A stretch of DNA of 19,169 nt from DATLCI01 sp046714215. Lineage in GTDB: Bacteria; Acidobacteriota; Terriglobia; Terriglobales; Acidobacteriaceae. The position numbers and the translations under genes are program-made. Positions 7,875 to 14,782 of the stretch are shown piece after piece. Where the stretch lies: assembly GCA_046714215.1 (NCBI GenBank), contig JBKKBM010000032.1:1-19169 (forward strand), given 5' to 3'. Under the pieces are notes generated by a model. The model was not told where the DNA came from and searched no databases. It saw only the letters and a list, made by a program, of their open reading frames with translations. The first letter of the stretch is position 1. Every line of letters begins with the position of its first letter.

Positions 7875-8042
7875 CTAAACCGGTTTACTGCTCCGCCCGC
7901 CGCCGTCAGCGATATTTCTCGTGCCCAGCGTCAGGGTGATGTTGCGAAAATCCCCAAAACACACCAGTACGGGCGCAGAATAAGAGCGTTTTCCCACCGA
8001 AGCTGGTTTTTCCACAAGACCTTTTGCTTTTCCGTCGTTCAT
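7875..8042 (-). CDS. Candidate lasso peptide precursor
   Basis: A 55-residue ORF directly after two lasso-cyclase-like genes. Its ATG overlaps the stop of the upstream cyclase as ATGA, and AAAGGA sits 9 bp before that ATG; an in-frame ATG at 8063 lies upstream of this Shine-Dalgarno and is less likely. Residues 21-36 read YSAPVLVCFGDFRNIT and match every fixed position of the lasso leader motif YxxPxLxxxGxxxxxT (Y21, P24, L26, G30, T36), which in known systems is bound by the RRE protein. The C-terminus GTRNIADGGGRSSKPV (residues 40-55) is the likely core: T38 would be the penultimate leader residue, G40 core Gly1, and D46 (core position 7) the only acidic residue and so the only possible ring-closing side chain. 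The peptide would be a Gly1-Asp7 isopeptide-bonded lasso. No leader peptidase or RRE gene is nearby. The ORF is short, so the call rests on the motif plus context. Confidence 0.82.
   Translation of the reverse strand: MNDGKAKGLVEKPASVGKRSYSAPVLVCFGDFRNITLTLGTRNIADGGGRSSKPV
7878..7925 (-). other. Predicted lasso core peptide coding segment
   Basis: Codes GTRNIADGGGRSSKPV, 16 residues. A cut before Gly places Thr at -2 and Leu at -1, the usual lasso arrangement, and puts the sole Asp at position 7. Measured strictly from the leader motif, the Thr aligned with the conserved position is two residues earlier (T36), which would make the core start at T38 and the Asp fall at position 9; Thr as a first core residue would be very unusual. 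The tail has no aromatic residue; Arg11 or Lys14 would be the only large residues available as plugs. Confidence 0.55.
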
Positions 8043-10000
8043 CCTGAAGTGTCCTTTGTGCAATGGGTATCAACTATGCATGATAGTTCAGGCGGGTCCG
8101 CTTTGCCACCGAAAAATGCGGAGAGCCATCCTTCCAATCCCAGGAGATCGAGGGCGAGCCAACTAGCTAGCGAGGTTTCATCGGCGTCGAGTTCGGCCCG
8201 CAAATCGTCCAATATCCTACTCAGCTCGGATCCCGGCGCCAGGTACTCCAGGCGCGCTGCCGTGCCCTTTTCCAGCCGGGGACGGAATTGGTCGAAGTCC
8301 TTTATCGCCCCAAGCTTGGCCGGGTGTTGGTAGGGAGTTTTTGTGATCCGCGTGCGGACCTTTTCCGGGAGTATGCCTTGCATGGCATCCCGGTGGATCC
8401 CCCGGTAACCGCTTTGGTACACCATCTCCCCGGGGATAGACATGACGAGAGCGACCAAGTCCCGGTCGCGAAAAGGGCAGTTCGTCTCCAGGGAGAAGCG
8501 GGCATCCGCTTTCAGGTCGATGGGATGCGACTGCAACCGGGAATGGACGTGATGATAGATGGCTTGGGCGTGGGCCGAACCAGGCGGCGCGTGCAGGGGA
8601 CTGCGTTGCTCATTCACGCGCCTGGCCCAGGCGTTCAGGCTGTCGGAGTAGGCAGGCCGGGGGAGCGTGGCGGTGGTTTGCAGCCAGCGCCGCAGGCGCA
8701 GCAGCCGAGGCCGAAGTCTCGCCGGCACCACGTAACCGCGCAGCAGTGCGTAGGCATCGTAGGTCCTTTGCGGGACGGTCAGCTCGCCCCACCACCCGTA
8801 ATAGTTTTGCAGATGGCGCCACGCGGTGAGCCAGCGGCCGCGCGTCAGCAGGTCAAGCAGGTATTGGGGATTCACCAGCAGATGGTCGCCAAAATATCCG
8901 GTAAGCGTGACCCGGGCGCCGTGGCGGGCGGCCATCCGATAAAGGGTGTGCCACGCATCCCATTTCAAAAGCGGGCCTTCTCCGTGCCAGGCGTCGGCGT
9001 CGATCCCTTCCGCACCCGTGGTGGCCACCTCCAGCGGGATCTTCAGTAAGGATGTGCCATGGTGCTCTTCAATCGCGCGCTGATAGATGGCCTCATTGGC
9101 GGCGGGATGCTCCCCCACAAAGCCGATGCCCACGATGCCGGGGGTATCGTTTCGTCCCGCAAGCTGCTGGGCCATGCAATAGATGGAGGAGGAATCCATG
9201 CCGCCGCTCACGGTGATGGCTACCGGAAAATCGCTGCGCAAACGCCGCTGGACGGCCCGCGCAAAAGCCGCGCGGTAGGCCTCCACGTAGTCCGGATAAG
9301 TCTTGAGGCGCAGTAGCCGTCCGAGGTCAAAGTCCCAGTAGCGGTGGAGACGAACTGCTTGGGGGTCGACCGTGACCACGCTTCCCAGCGGGACGGTGGA
9401 TATGTCTTGAAAAAATGTTTGGGATTCGGCGGCGTAATCCGGAATGCGAAACAGCCATTCCGCCAGGCGATAGTCATTGGGCGCGGTGCGCACCGCCGGA
9501 TGCGCCAGCACCGCTTTGATCTCCGAGGCAAACAGGAAGTGGTCGCCAAAGCGGCAGTAGTAAAGCGGGCGGCCGCGCATGGCGTCGCAGGCGAGCAAAA
9601 GTTGGAGGCGGGAGGGGTCGTAGAGGGCGAGGGCGAAATCGCCGTTCAGATGCTTCAGGAAATCGTTGCCCAAGGCCGCATAGGCGGCGTGCACCAGGAT
9701 GGTGTCCGGAGCTTGCGCATTCACTCCCGGCTGTTGGACGAGCGCGGCGATGAGTTCTTCGCGGTTGTCCAGGCGGCCGTCCCACAACAAGACGGATCCG
9801 GAAGCGTGCACCGCGGGATGCACTTCCGCGCGTGATTCCGGAGTGATCCGCAGGGTCTGGTGGGCGAAGCCGACGGCTCCGCCGATATGGAAGGTCTCGC
9901 CGTCGGGGCCGCGATGCGAGAGTCGGGCACTCATCGCGGCGAGAATGCGCTGGTCTACGGGTTCGCCATCCCGATTCCAAATTCCCGTTATCCCGCTCAT
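8039..10000 (-). CDS. Lasso cyclase-like asparagine synthetase homologue (copy proximal to precursor)
   Basis: A 653-residue AsnB-like protein that begins MSGITGIWN: the Cys that normally follows Met as glutaminase nucleophile is Ser, so ammonia release from glutamine is not expected. The usual FNGEIYN loop is replaced by LLWDGRLDNREEL. The synthetase half keeps the ATP PP-loop ITVSGGMDSSS (about residues 260-270), TLTGYFGDHLL (about 370), and CPFRDRDL (about 508-515), followed by a basic stretch with RTRITK. This combination is that of lasso cyclases (McjC-type C proteins), which adenylate the Asp/Glu side chain of the core and close the macrolactam. Its stop overlaps the start of the candidate precursor. 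The likely start is the ATG at 10000; only CAGG lies just upstream. It is a close paralogue of the protein at 10240-12216. Alternative: an amidotransferase-dead asparagine synthetase of other function. Confidence 0.85.
   Translation of the reverse strand: MSGITGIWNRDGEPVDQRILAAMSARLSHRGPDGETFHIGGAVGFAHQTLRITPESRAEVHPAVHASGSVLLWDGRLDNREELIAALVQQPGVNAQAPDTILVHAAYAALGNDFLKHLNGDFALALYDPSRLQLLLACDAMRGRPLYYCRFGDHFLFASEIKAVLAHPAVRTAPNDYRLAEWLFRIPDYAAESQTFFQDISTVPLGSVVTVDPQAVRLHRYWDFDLGRLLRLKTYPDYVEAYRAAFARAVQRRLRSDFPVAITVSGGMDSSSIYCMAQQLAGRNDTPGIVGIGFVGEHPAANEAIYQRAIEEHHGTSLLKIPLEVATTGAEGIDADAWHGEGPLLKWDAWHTLYRMAARHGARVTLTGYFGDHLLVNPQYLLDLLTRGRWLTAWRHLQNYYGWWGELTVPQRTYDAYALLRGYVVPARLRPRLLRLRRWLQTTATLPRPAYSDSLNAWARRVNEQRSPLHAPPGSAHAQAIYHHVHSRLQSHPIDLKADARFSLETNCPFRDRDLVALVMSIPGEMVYQSGYRGIHRDAMQGILPEKVRTRITKTPYQHPAKLGAIKDFDQFRPRLEKGTAARLEYLAPGSELSRILDDLRAELDADETSLASWLALDLLGLEGWLSAFFGGKADPPELSCIVDTHCTKDTSG
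8052..8057 (-). promoter_or_regulatory. Ribosome binding site of the lasso precursor
   Basis: AAAGGA on the minus strand, inside the 3' end of the upstream cyclase gene, 9 bp before the ATG at 8042. It decides between the two possible in-frame starts (8063 and 8042) in favour of 8042. Confidence 0.65.
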
Positions 10001-10093
10001 CGGACCTGTCTACTCATGTTGGAGGGAAGAGTGAACGCAATCGTAACATGCGGACGCAGAGGGCTTTGCTTGCGGGAACTTGACCAGGAAGGT

Positions 10094-10217
10094 CACAAAG
10101 CGCGCAAAGGGAGGCTGGATGGAAAATCGATGATTCGGATAACCGGATAATCGGATAACGGAAAACAACCTTAAGAAAATCTATCCATCGTTCCTGTTGG
10201 CCTTCGTGTTCTTTGTG
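10094..10217. repeat. Inverted-repeat intergenic element between the two cyclase genes
   Basis: CACAAAGCGCGCAAAGG (10094-10110, + strand) and CACAAAGAACACGAAGG (10217-10201, - strand) match at 13 of 17 positions and face each other across about 90 bp. The element fills most of the 239-bp gap and contains a short tandem repeat (10136-10159). It codes for nothing recognisable. It may be a degenerate miniature element or a dispersed intergenic repeat; copy number elsewhere in the genome is unknown. Confidence 0.5.
10136..10159. repeat. Tandem 8-bp repeat CGGATAAC x3
   Basis: Three adjacent units CGGATAAC, CGGATAAT, CGGATAAC with one mismatch overall, followed by GG. It lies in the spacer of the inverted-repeat element between the cyclase genes. 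Confidence 0.75.
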
Positions 10218-10239
10218 GTTAAAGTTCTTTCGTTCTTGT

Positions 10240-12216
10240 CTAAGGGAGCGCGGCCGAGCCGGAGTAATTTGCCGACGAGGTATTACTTCCGGCGACGACG
10301 CTGGAATGCGGTGCGCCGGGAAAAAATGCGGTCAACCATTTTTCCAGGCCCAGGAGTTCGAGGACCAGCCAATTCGGTCCGAATCCCTGGCTCCGCGTGA
10401 CCAAGTCACGCAGATCGGCGACGGCGCGCGTGAGTTGCCCAGCGGGGGCGAGGTAACCCATGCGTGCAGCCATGCCCAGCGGCAGCGCGGGCCCGGCGCT
10501 GTCAAGATCATGCAAGGCGCCGAGCTTGGCTTCATGCAGGAAAGAGGCCTTGGTGCGACGTAAGCGGATATCTTCCGGCAGAATACCGAGCATGGCATCG
10601 CGATGGATACCGCGGGATCCATTCCGGTAGACCATCTCACCCGGCATCGCCATCAGCAATGCGATGAGGTCGCGGTCGCGAAAGGGATACGCGGGCGCAC
10701 AGGGGAATTGCACGTCGGTCTTGAGGCTGAGTTCTAAACGCAGCGATGGGATCTTCGCATGGACGTGCCGGTACAGCACCTGGGCATGGGCGCGTCCCGG
10801 TCCTACGGGCAGCAACCGCTGCCGGGCTTCCCCGGCGGTGGCCAAGGCGGTGAACGCGGGCGAAAACCACGGCAAGTTTTCTGCGGGCGCGGACCCCGTA
10901 AGCCGACGCATGCGGTGGTACCAAGGACGAAGCCGCTCCGGAACCAGGTATCCTCGCAGCGCAAAGAGCAGGTCAAGCGCGCTGGACTGAGTGGTGGACT
11001 CGTCGCGCCATCCGGAAAAGCTGCGGAGGTGTTGGAACGCGGCGACCATCCGCCCGCGTGCGACCAGATCAAGAATGTATTGGGGGTTGGTGAGGATCTG
11101 ATCGCCGAAATCGCCCGACAACACCACGCGCGCGCCTTGGCCGCCGGCTGCGCGGACAATGCTTTGCCATACCTCCCATTTCAGATAAGGACCTTCGCTG
11201 TGCCAGGTGTCGTTACCGGTCGCTTTTGTAGCGGGAGCCGCGGTAAAAGGGATCTTCGTGAGGCGAGTGCCGTAGCGTTCTTCGAGCAGGCTTTGATAGT
11301 GTGTCTCGTTGGTGCTGGGATGCTCGCCGACCAGCGCGATGCCCAGCAGGTCAGCAGCTGGTGGGTCGACCGATTGGGCCACCGCATAGATGGAAGACGA
11401 ATCCAGCCCGCCGCTCACGCTGATGGCTACCGGGAAGGCGCTACGCAGGCGTTTGCGCACGGCAGTCTCAAAGCACGCGCGATACGCCTCCACATATTCC
11501 GCGTAATTTCGCAGCCGCAATTGTTGGCTGACGTCAAAATCCCAGTGGCGCGTCAACGTCATGCGCTCGGGAGTGAGTTCCAGTAGATGCCCCGGAGGAA
11601 CGCGGGAGACACCGGCAAAGAAGGTGTTGGTCTCGTCGGCGTAGTCAGGCAACTGGAACAACCACTCGGCGAGGCTGTGGTCGTTCGGCTTGCAGGGAAC
11701 AGCGGGATGCGCCAACAGCGCCTTGATCTCCGAGGCGAATAGGAATTGATCGCCGAAGCGGCCATAGTGGAGCGTGCGGACGCCCATGACGTCGCGGGCG
11801 AGAAAGAGGCGGGGTTGCGCTGGATGTGGGTCAAAGACCGCCAGCGCGAAATCGCCGTTGAGGTGACGTACAAAGTCGCGGCCATAGGCGGCATAAGCGG
11901 CCAACACGAAAGCGGAGTCGGGAGCGTCGCTCGCGATACCGGGGTGAGCCGACAGAGCAGAGAGAAGTTCATCGCGATTGTCCAACCGGCCGTCCAGCAT
12001 CACGACGGGAGTGGATTCGGCCGAGCGTGCGGGTTGCAATTCGCGCAGAGATTCCGGCGTCTCCCGCAGGGTCTGGTGGGCGAAGGCGGCGGAGCCACAC
12101 AGCAGGATGTTCTCGCCGTCGGGCCCGCGGTGGGCAAGCCGCGCGCTCATGACAGCGAGCAACTCGCGGGAGACGGGCGCGCCGTTCACATTCCAGATTC
12201 CGGTGATCCCGCTCAT
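10240..12216 (-). CDS. Lasso cyclase-like asparagine synthetase homologue (distal copy)
   Basis: About 658 residues, beginning MSGITGIWNVNGAPVS. As in its paralogue the amidotransferase Cys is Ser, and the N-terminal domain keeps LAHRGPDGEN and LNGDFALAVFD but has MLDGRLDNRDEL in place of FNGEIYN. The ATP-binding loop ISVSGGLDSSS is at about residues 265-275, VLSGDFGDQIL at about 365-375, and YPFRDRDLIALLMAMPGEMV in the C-terminal part. I start the gene at the ATG at 12216 because the family begins with MSGI; the frame stays open to an ATG at 12273, but those 19 extra residues (rich in Pro, Gly, Ser) look non-coding. It is upstream of the other cyclase-like gene with a 239-bp gap, so it may or may not be cotranscribed with it. 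No precursor-like ORF is seen in that gap. Its C-terminal about 25 residues are Ser/Ala/Gly-rich and absent from the paralogue. Confidence 0.83.
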   Translation of the reverse strand: MSGITGIWNVNGAPVSRELLAVMSARLAHRGPDGENILLCGSAAFAHQTLRETPESLRELQPARSAESTPVVMLDGRLDNRDELLSALSAHPGIASDAPDSAFVLAAYAAYGRDFVRHLNGDFALAVFDPHPAQPRLFLARDVMGVRTLHYGRFGDQFLFASEIKALLAHPAVPCKPNDHSLAEWLFQLPDYADETNTFFAGVSRVPPGHLLELTPERMTLTRHWDFDVSQQLRLRNYAEYVEAYRACFETAVRKRLRSAFPVAISVSGGLDSSSIYAVAQSVDPPAADLLGIALVGEHPSTNETHYQSLLEERYGTRLTKIPFTAAPATKATGNDTWHSEGPYLKWEVWQSIVRAAGGQGARVVLSGDFGDQILTNPQYILDLVARGRMVAAFQHLRSFSGWRDESTTQSSALDLLFALRGYLVPERLRPWYHRMRRLTGSAPAENLPWFSPAFTALATAGEARQRLLPVGPGRAHAQVLYRHVHAKIPSLRLELSLKTDVQFPCAPAYPFRDRDLIALLMAMPGEMVYRNGSRGIHRDAMLGILPEDIRLRRTKASFLHEAKLGALHDLDSAGPALPLGMAARMGYLAPAGQLTRAVADLRDLVTRSQGFGPNWLVLELLGLEKWLTAFFPGAPHSSVVAGSNTSSANYSGSAALP

Positions 12217-12311
12217 GGGGAAGCTCGGCCCGTTGCTTTTTCCCGGGGTGAAGGGATGGTAGCATGGGGCCACTAAGGTCTTTTTCCCCTCTTGGGACCG
12301 AAATTACTCGC

Positions 12312-12340
12312 AGTTACTAAAGTTACTTACTTTGGGAATG
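12312..12340 (+). promoter_or_regulatory. Shared upstream element (GTTAC direct repeats plus GGGAATG), copy 1
   Basis: Two AGTTAC units (12312 and 12321, 9-bp period) followed by GGGAATG at 12334-12340. The same layout, with identical internal spacing over 29 bp, is found before the paralogous gene (14634-14662). It ends 1 bp before a -35 hexamer, the usual place for an activator or repressor site. A further ATTACT at 12303 may be a third half-site. Confidence 0.6.
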
Positions 12341-12341
12341 T

Positions 12342-12370
12342 TTGTTTCGGCCTTCGTAATCAAGTAAACT
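12342..12370 (+). promoter_or_regulatory. Sigma-70-like promoter of the first secreted-protein gene
   Basis: -35 TTGTTT (12342-12347), 17-bp spacer, -10 TAAACT (12365-12370). Transcription would start near 12377, giving a leader of about 50 nt before the ATG at 12429. The same hexamer arrangement occurs before the paralogue, which supports it. Confidence 0.6.
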
Positions 12371-12428
12371 CCACTTTGGAAATCCCTACATTTCAGTTCC
12401 CGGAAGAGTTCGGGCAGAAAGAACGTGT

Positions 12429-14507
12429 ATGCGCGCCAAGCGTCTAGTCGGGTCCATGCTGTTGCTCATGACGATTTGTCTCCTTCCCCTCGCCTCGCAG
12501 GGGCAGAAGTCCAAGCCGGCGGCTGGGGTACCGTCGCAGGTGCGTTTTGCTGGCGTCCTCAGCGATGGCAGCGGCGCGCCGCGCGCGGGCACGGTAGGGA
12601 TCCTGTTCGCCATCTATGGCGAGCACAGGGGCGGAGCCCCGCTCTGGCAAGAGACGCAGAACGTCCAACTGGATGCCCAGGGACGTTACGTGGTACTGCT
12701 GGGCGCCGGCAGAGATCTCCCCAAAGACATATTCACTTCCAACGAAGCCCGGTGGTTGGGCGTGCAGGTGCTGGCCGACGCGGAGCCCGAACAGGCACGC
12801 GTGCTGCTGGTGAGCGTTCCCTATGCGCTGAAGGCCCAAGATGCGGAGACCCTAGGCGGACGTCCGGCGTCGGCCTATGTTTTGAACAACGCGTTGACTG
12901 AGGCACTGAGTGGAGTGTCGGCGGGCAGCAAGGGAAAGATCACCGGCGGGCAAGCCGCAGGCGTGACGTTGGAGGGCACGGTGAATACGACCGGCGCGCA
13001 CACGGTGAATGCCATCCCGAAATTTTCCGCAGTCGACACGCTGGCCAATTCGCTGATGTTCGAGCAGTACAACCAGGTGGCGCTCGATGCCTACGGGACG
13101 AGCATCGTGGGCAATGAAGATGTGGTGCGCCTCGGCGACGGCACAGGGTTACGGAAGCGCTTGCAGATCGCGGGCCGGTTGGTTTCGGAAGGCTTTGACA
13201 TCAACACCAGCACCTTTAACTCCATCCGCGTGGTCAACACCAATGCGGACGGCGTCGGCATGCAGGTGAACAACACCTCACAATCGGCCAACGCCACCAA
13301 CGGCATTTTTGTCTCGGCGGAGAGCGGCAAAGCCATCGCCATCGCCGCCTTTGTCTTTTCCCCTTTGGTGCCGAGCATCCCGGGAACGGACTACACCTAC
13401 GGGCTGATGGGCGCGAACTACAACCCCGAAGGCGCGGCGGTACTGGGTTCGTCGGTATACGACGGGGCCGGCGGCGCGGCGGTTCCGCAACCCGCTGGTC
13501 CGATCGGCGTGTATGGCTCCACCGCGCACACCACCGGCATTCCCGGCGTCTTCGACCAGCGCGCCGCCAGTGGCAAGATATTCAGTGGACGCTTCAGCGG
13601 GATAGAAGTCATCAGCATGACCACCGCAGGTAACATCACCGCCAATGCGTTTAGCGGGAACGGATCAGGTCTGACCAATGTCACGGGATCACTCGCATCC
13701 AATCCGGCCGCTTGCGGCACTAATAACTTTGTGACCGACATCGCCGCTGATGGCACGCTGACCTGCAACCAGCCATCCAGTTCGAATCTGAGCGACGTGA
13801 ATAGTCTCGCGACGAAGGTCTACGCGGATGCGGGCGATGCTTCGTTGGCGGCCCCGCAGTATGTCACCCTCGGCGTGAATGCTACGCTCACCAATGAGCG
13901 CGTCCTCACCGGCGGACAGGGCATCACCATCACCGATGGCGGCTCCGGTAATGCGGTGACCGTCCATAACAAAGCCGAGTTTGCCCAGACCAGCATCCAG
14001 GCCGGCGATACGGTCACCACCAACGCGGTCTTTGCTTCCACCTACACCATCCCGGCCAATACCTTGCAGGCGGGATCGGTGATCGAGAGCTGGGCGACCG
14101 GGCTCTACACCAACGGATCCACTTCGAACCAGTTCGCGGTCACCACCAGGGTCGGCGGCACGAACATGCCTGCGCTTCCCGAAGGCATCTTCGTCGGCGC
14201 CAGCCAGAGCAACCTCCCGTGGCAGTTCCAGGGACGGATCATCTGTATCAGCGTTGTGGGAACCACCGCCACCTTGGAGGCGCAAGCCACCTTCAGCATG
14301 AATGTCTCGAACACTCCCTCGGGCGGCCAGATCGTCAGCACCACGAAACTGCTCAACAGCACATCGACGTTCACCGTGGATCCTACGGTCGCGAATGTCA
14401 TTGGCATCGTGCCGGATGTGTTCGGGTTCCCCCTGCCCGGGTCCTTTAACAACCCGGGAGTCGATTCCGCCACTATGCGGCAGTTCATCGTCAAAATACT
14501 GAAATAG
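12429..14507 (+). CDS. Secreted acidobacterial-type modular protein, shorter paralogue
   Basis: A 692-residue exported protein of unknown function. The N-terminus is a signal peptide (MRAKRLVGSM, then a hydrophobic run LLLMTICLLPLA), with cleavage probably near residue 25. Residues about 38-150 form a beta-rich module (VRFAGVLSDGSGAPRAGTVG to VPYALKAQDAETLGG) that I associate with large secreted proteins of Acidobacteriota. Residues about 190-410 (AHTVNAIPKFS to DQRAASGKIFSGRFSG) are strongly conserved with the protein encoded at 14783. FSGNGSGLTNV and a Cys pair (C-x16-C, codons 13713 and 13764) follow. The C-terminal about 200 residues are a separate beta-rich domain unlike the paralogue. 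The ATG at 12429 has only a weak purine-rich site. Likely a surface or matrix protein; the fibre-like motifs suggest structure or adhesion rather than catalysis. Confidence 0.85.
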   Translation: MRAKRLVGSMLLLMTICLLPLASQGQKSKPAAGVPSQVRFAGVLSDGSGAPRAGTVGILFAIYGEHRGGAPLWQETQNVQLDAQGRYVVLLGAGRDLPKDIFTSNEARWLGVQVLADAEPEQARVLLVSVPYALKAQDAETLGGRPASAYVLNNALTEALSGVSAGSKGKITGGQAAGVTLEGTVNTTGAHTVNAIPKFSAVDTLANSLMFEQYNQVALDAYGTSIVGNEDVVRLGDGTGLRKRLQIAGRLVSEGFDINTSTFNSIRVVNTNADGVGMQVNNTSQSANATNGIFVSAESGKAIAIAAFVFSPLVPSIPGTDYTYGLMGANYNPEGAAVLGSSVYDGAGGAAVPQPAGPIGVYGSTAHTTGIPGVFDQRAASGKIFSGRFSGIEVISMTTAGNITANAFSGNGSGLTNVTGSLASNPAACGTNNFVTDIAADGTLTCNQPSSSNLSDVNSLATKVYADAGDASLAAPQYVTLGVNATLTNERVLTGGQGITITDGGSGNAVTVHNKAEFAQTSIQAGDTVTTNAVFASTYTIPANTLQAGSVIESWATGLYTNGSTSNQFAVTTRVGGTNMPALPEGIFVGASQSNLPWQFQGRIICISVVGTTATLEAQATFSMNVSNTPSGGQIVSTTKLLNSTSTFTVDPTVANVIGIVPDVFGFPLPGSFNNPGVDSATMRQFIVKILK

Positions 14508-14513
14508 TTTGGA

Positions 14514-14545
14514 GGCGGAGAGCCCTACTTAAGGCGCTCTCCGCC
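14514..14545 (+). terminator. Hairpin terminator after the first secreted-protein gene
   Basis: A 10-bp perfect stem, GGCGGAGAGC (14514-14523) with GCTCTCCGCC (14536-14545), starts 6 bp after the stop. The following ATTTCCGGTTTTA is only moderately T-rich, so termination may be partial, but the following gene has its own promoter. Confidence 0.6.
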
Positions 14546-14633
14546 ATTTCCGGTTTTATCCGTATCCCAGAAAAGCCGCTGTCTGCGCGCCTCCGCTGCC
14601 ATCCAAACACCCGTTAACCACTAAGATTCAGGG

Positions 14634-14662
14634 AGTTACCTTAGTTACCCTATAAGGGAATG
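14634..14662 (+). promoter_or_regulatory. Shared upstream element (GTTAC direct repeats plus GGGAATG), copy 2
   Basis: AGTTAC at 14634 and 14643 (9-bp period) and GGGAATG at 14656-14662, position for position the same as copy 1 at 12312-12340. Here the element ends 6 bp before the -35 hexamer, 5 bp further away than in copy 1. Confidence 0.6.
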
Positions 14663-14668
14663 ATTTTC

Positions 14669-14697
14669 TTGTTTCCCTCAACGGGAAGCTCTATTCT
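14669..14697 (+). promoter_or_regulatory. Sigma-70-like promoter of the second secreted-protein gene
   Basis: -35 TTGTTT (14669-14674), 17-bp spacer, -10 TATTCT (14692-14697). The -35 is identical to that of the paralogue. The transcript would have a leader of about 80 nt before the ATG at 14783, which excludes the in-frame ATG at 14660 as the start. Confidence 0.6.
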
Positions 14698-14782
14698 GCA
14701 TTCACCCCCCGAAAGTACTAAGGACCTGCGTCACCCTCCAAGACCTGGATGCAGAGCCAAAATTCTTCAAGGTGAAACATAT

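Noticed and set aside
10001..10239. Possible second lasso precursor in the gap between the cyclase genes
   Set aside because: I translated the minus strand: the ATG frames close quickly and none has a YxxPxL motif; the sequence is repeat-like.
12217..12273. An N-terminal extension of the distal cyclase-like protein
   Set aside because: The family begins with Met-Ser/Cys-Gly-Ile, matching the ATG at 12216; the extra 19 residues have no counterpart in the paralogue.
14660..14782. An upstream in-frame start that would lengthen the large secreted protein by 41 residues
   Set aside because: It lies upstream of the promoter hexamers at 14669-14697 and would bury the clear signal peptide; AAGGTG precedes the ATG at 14783.
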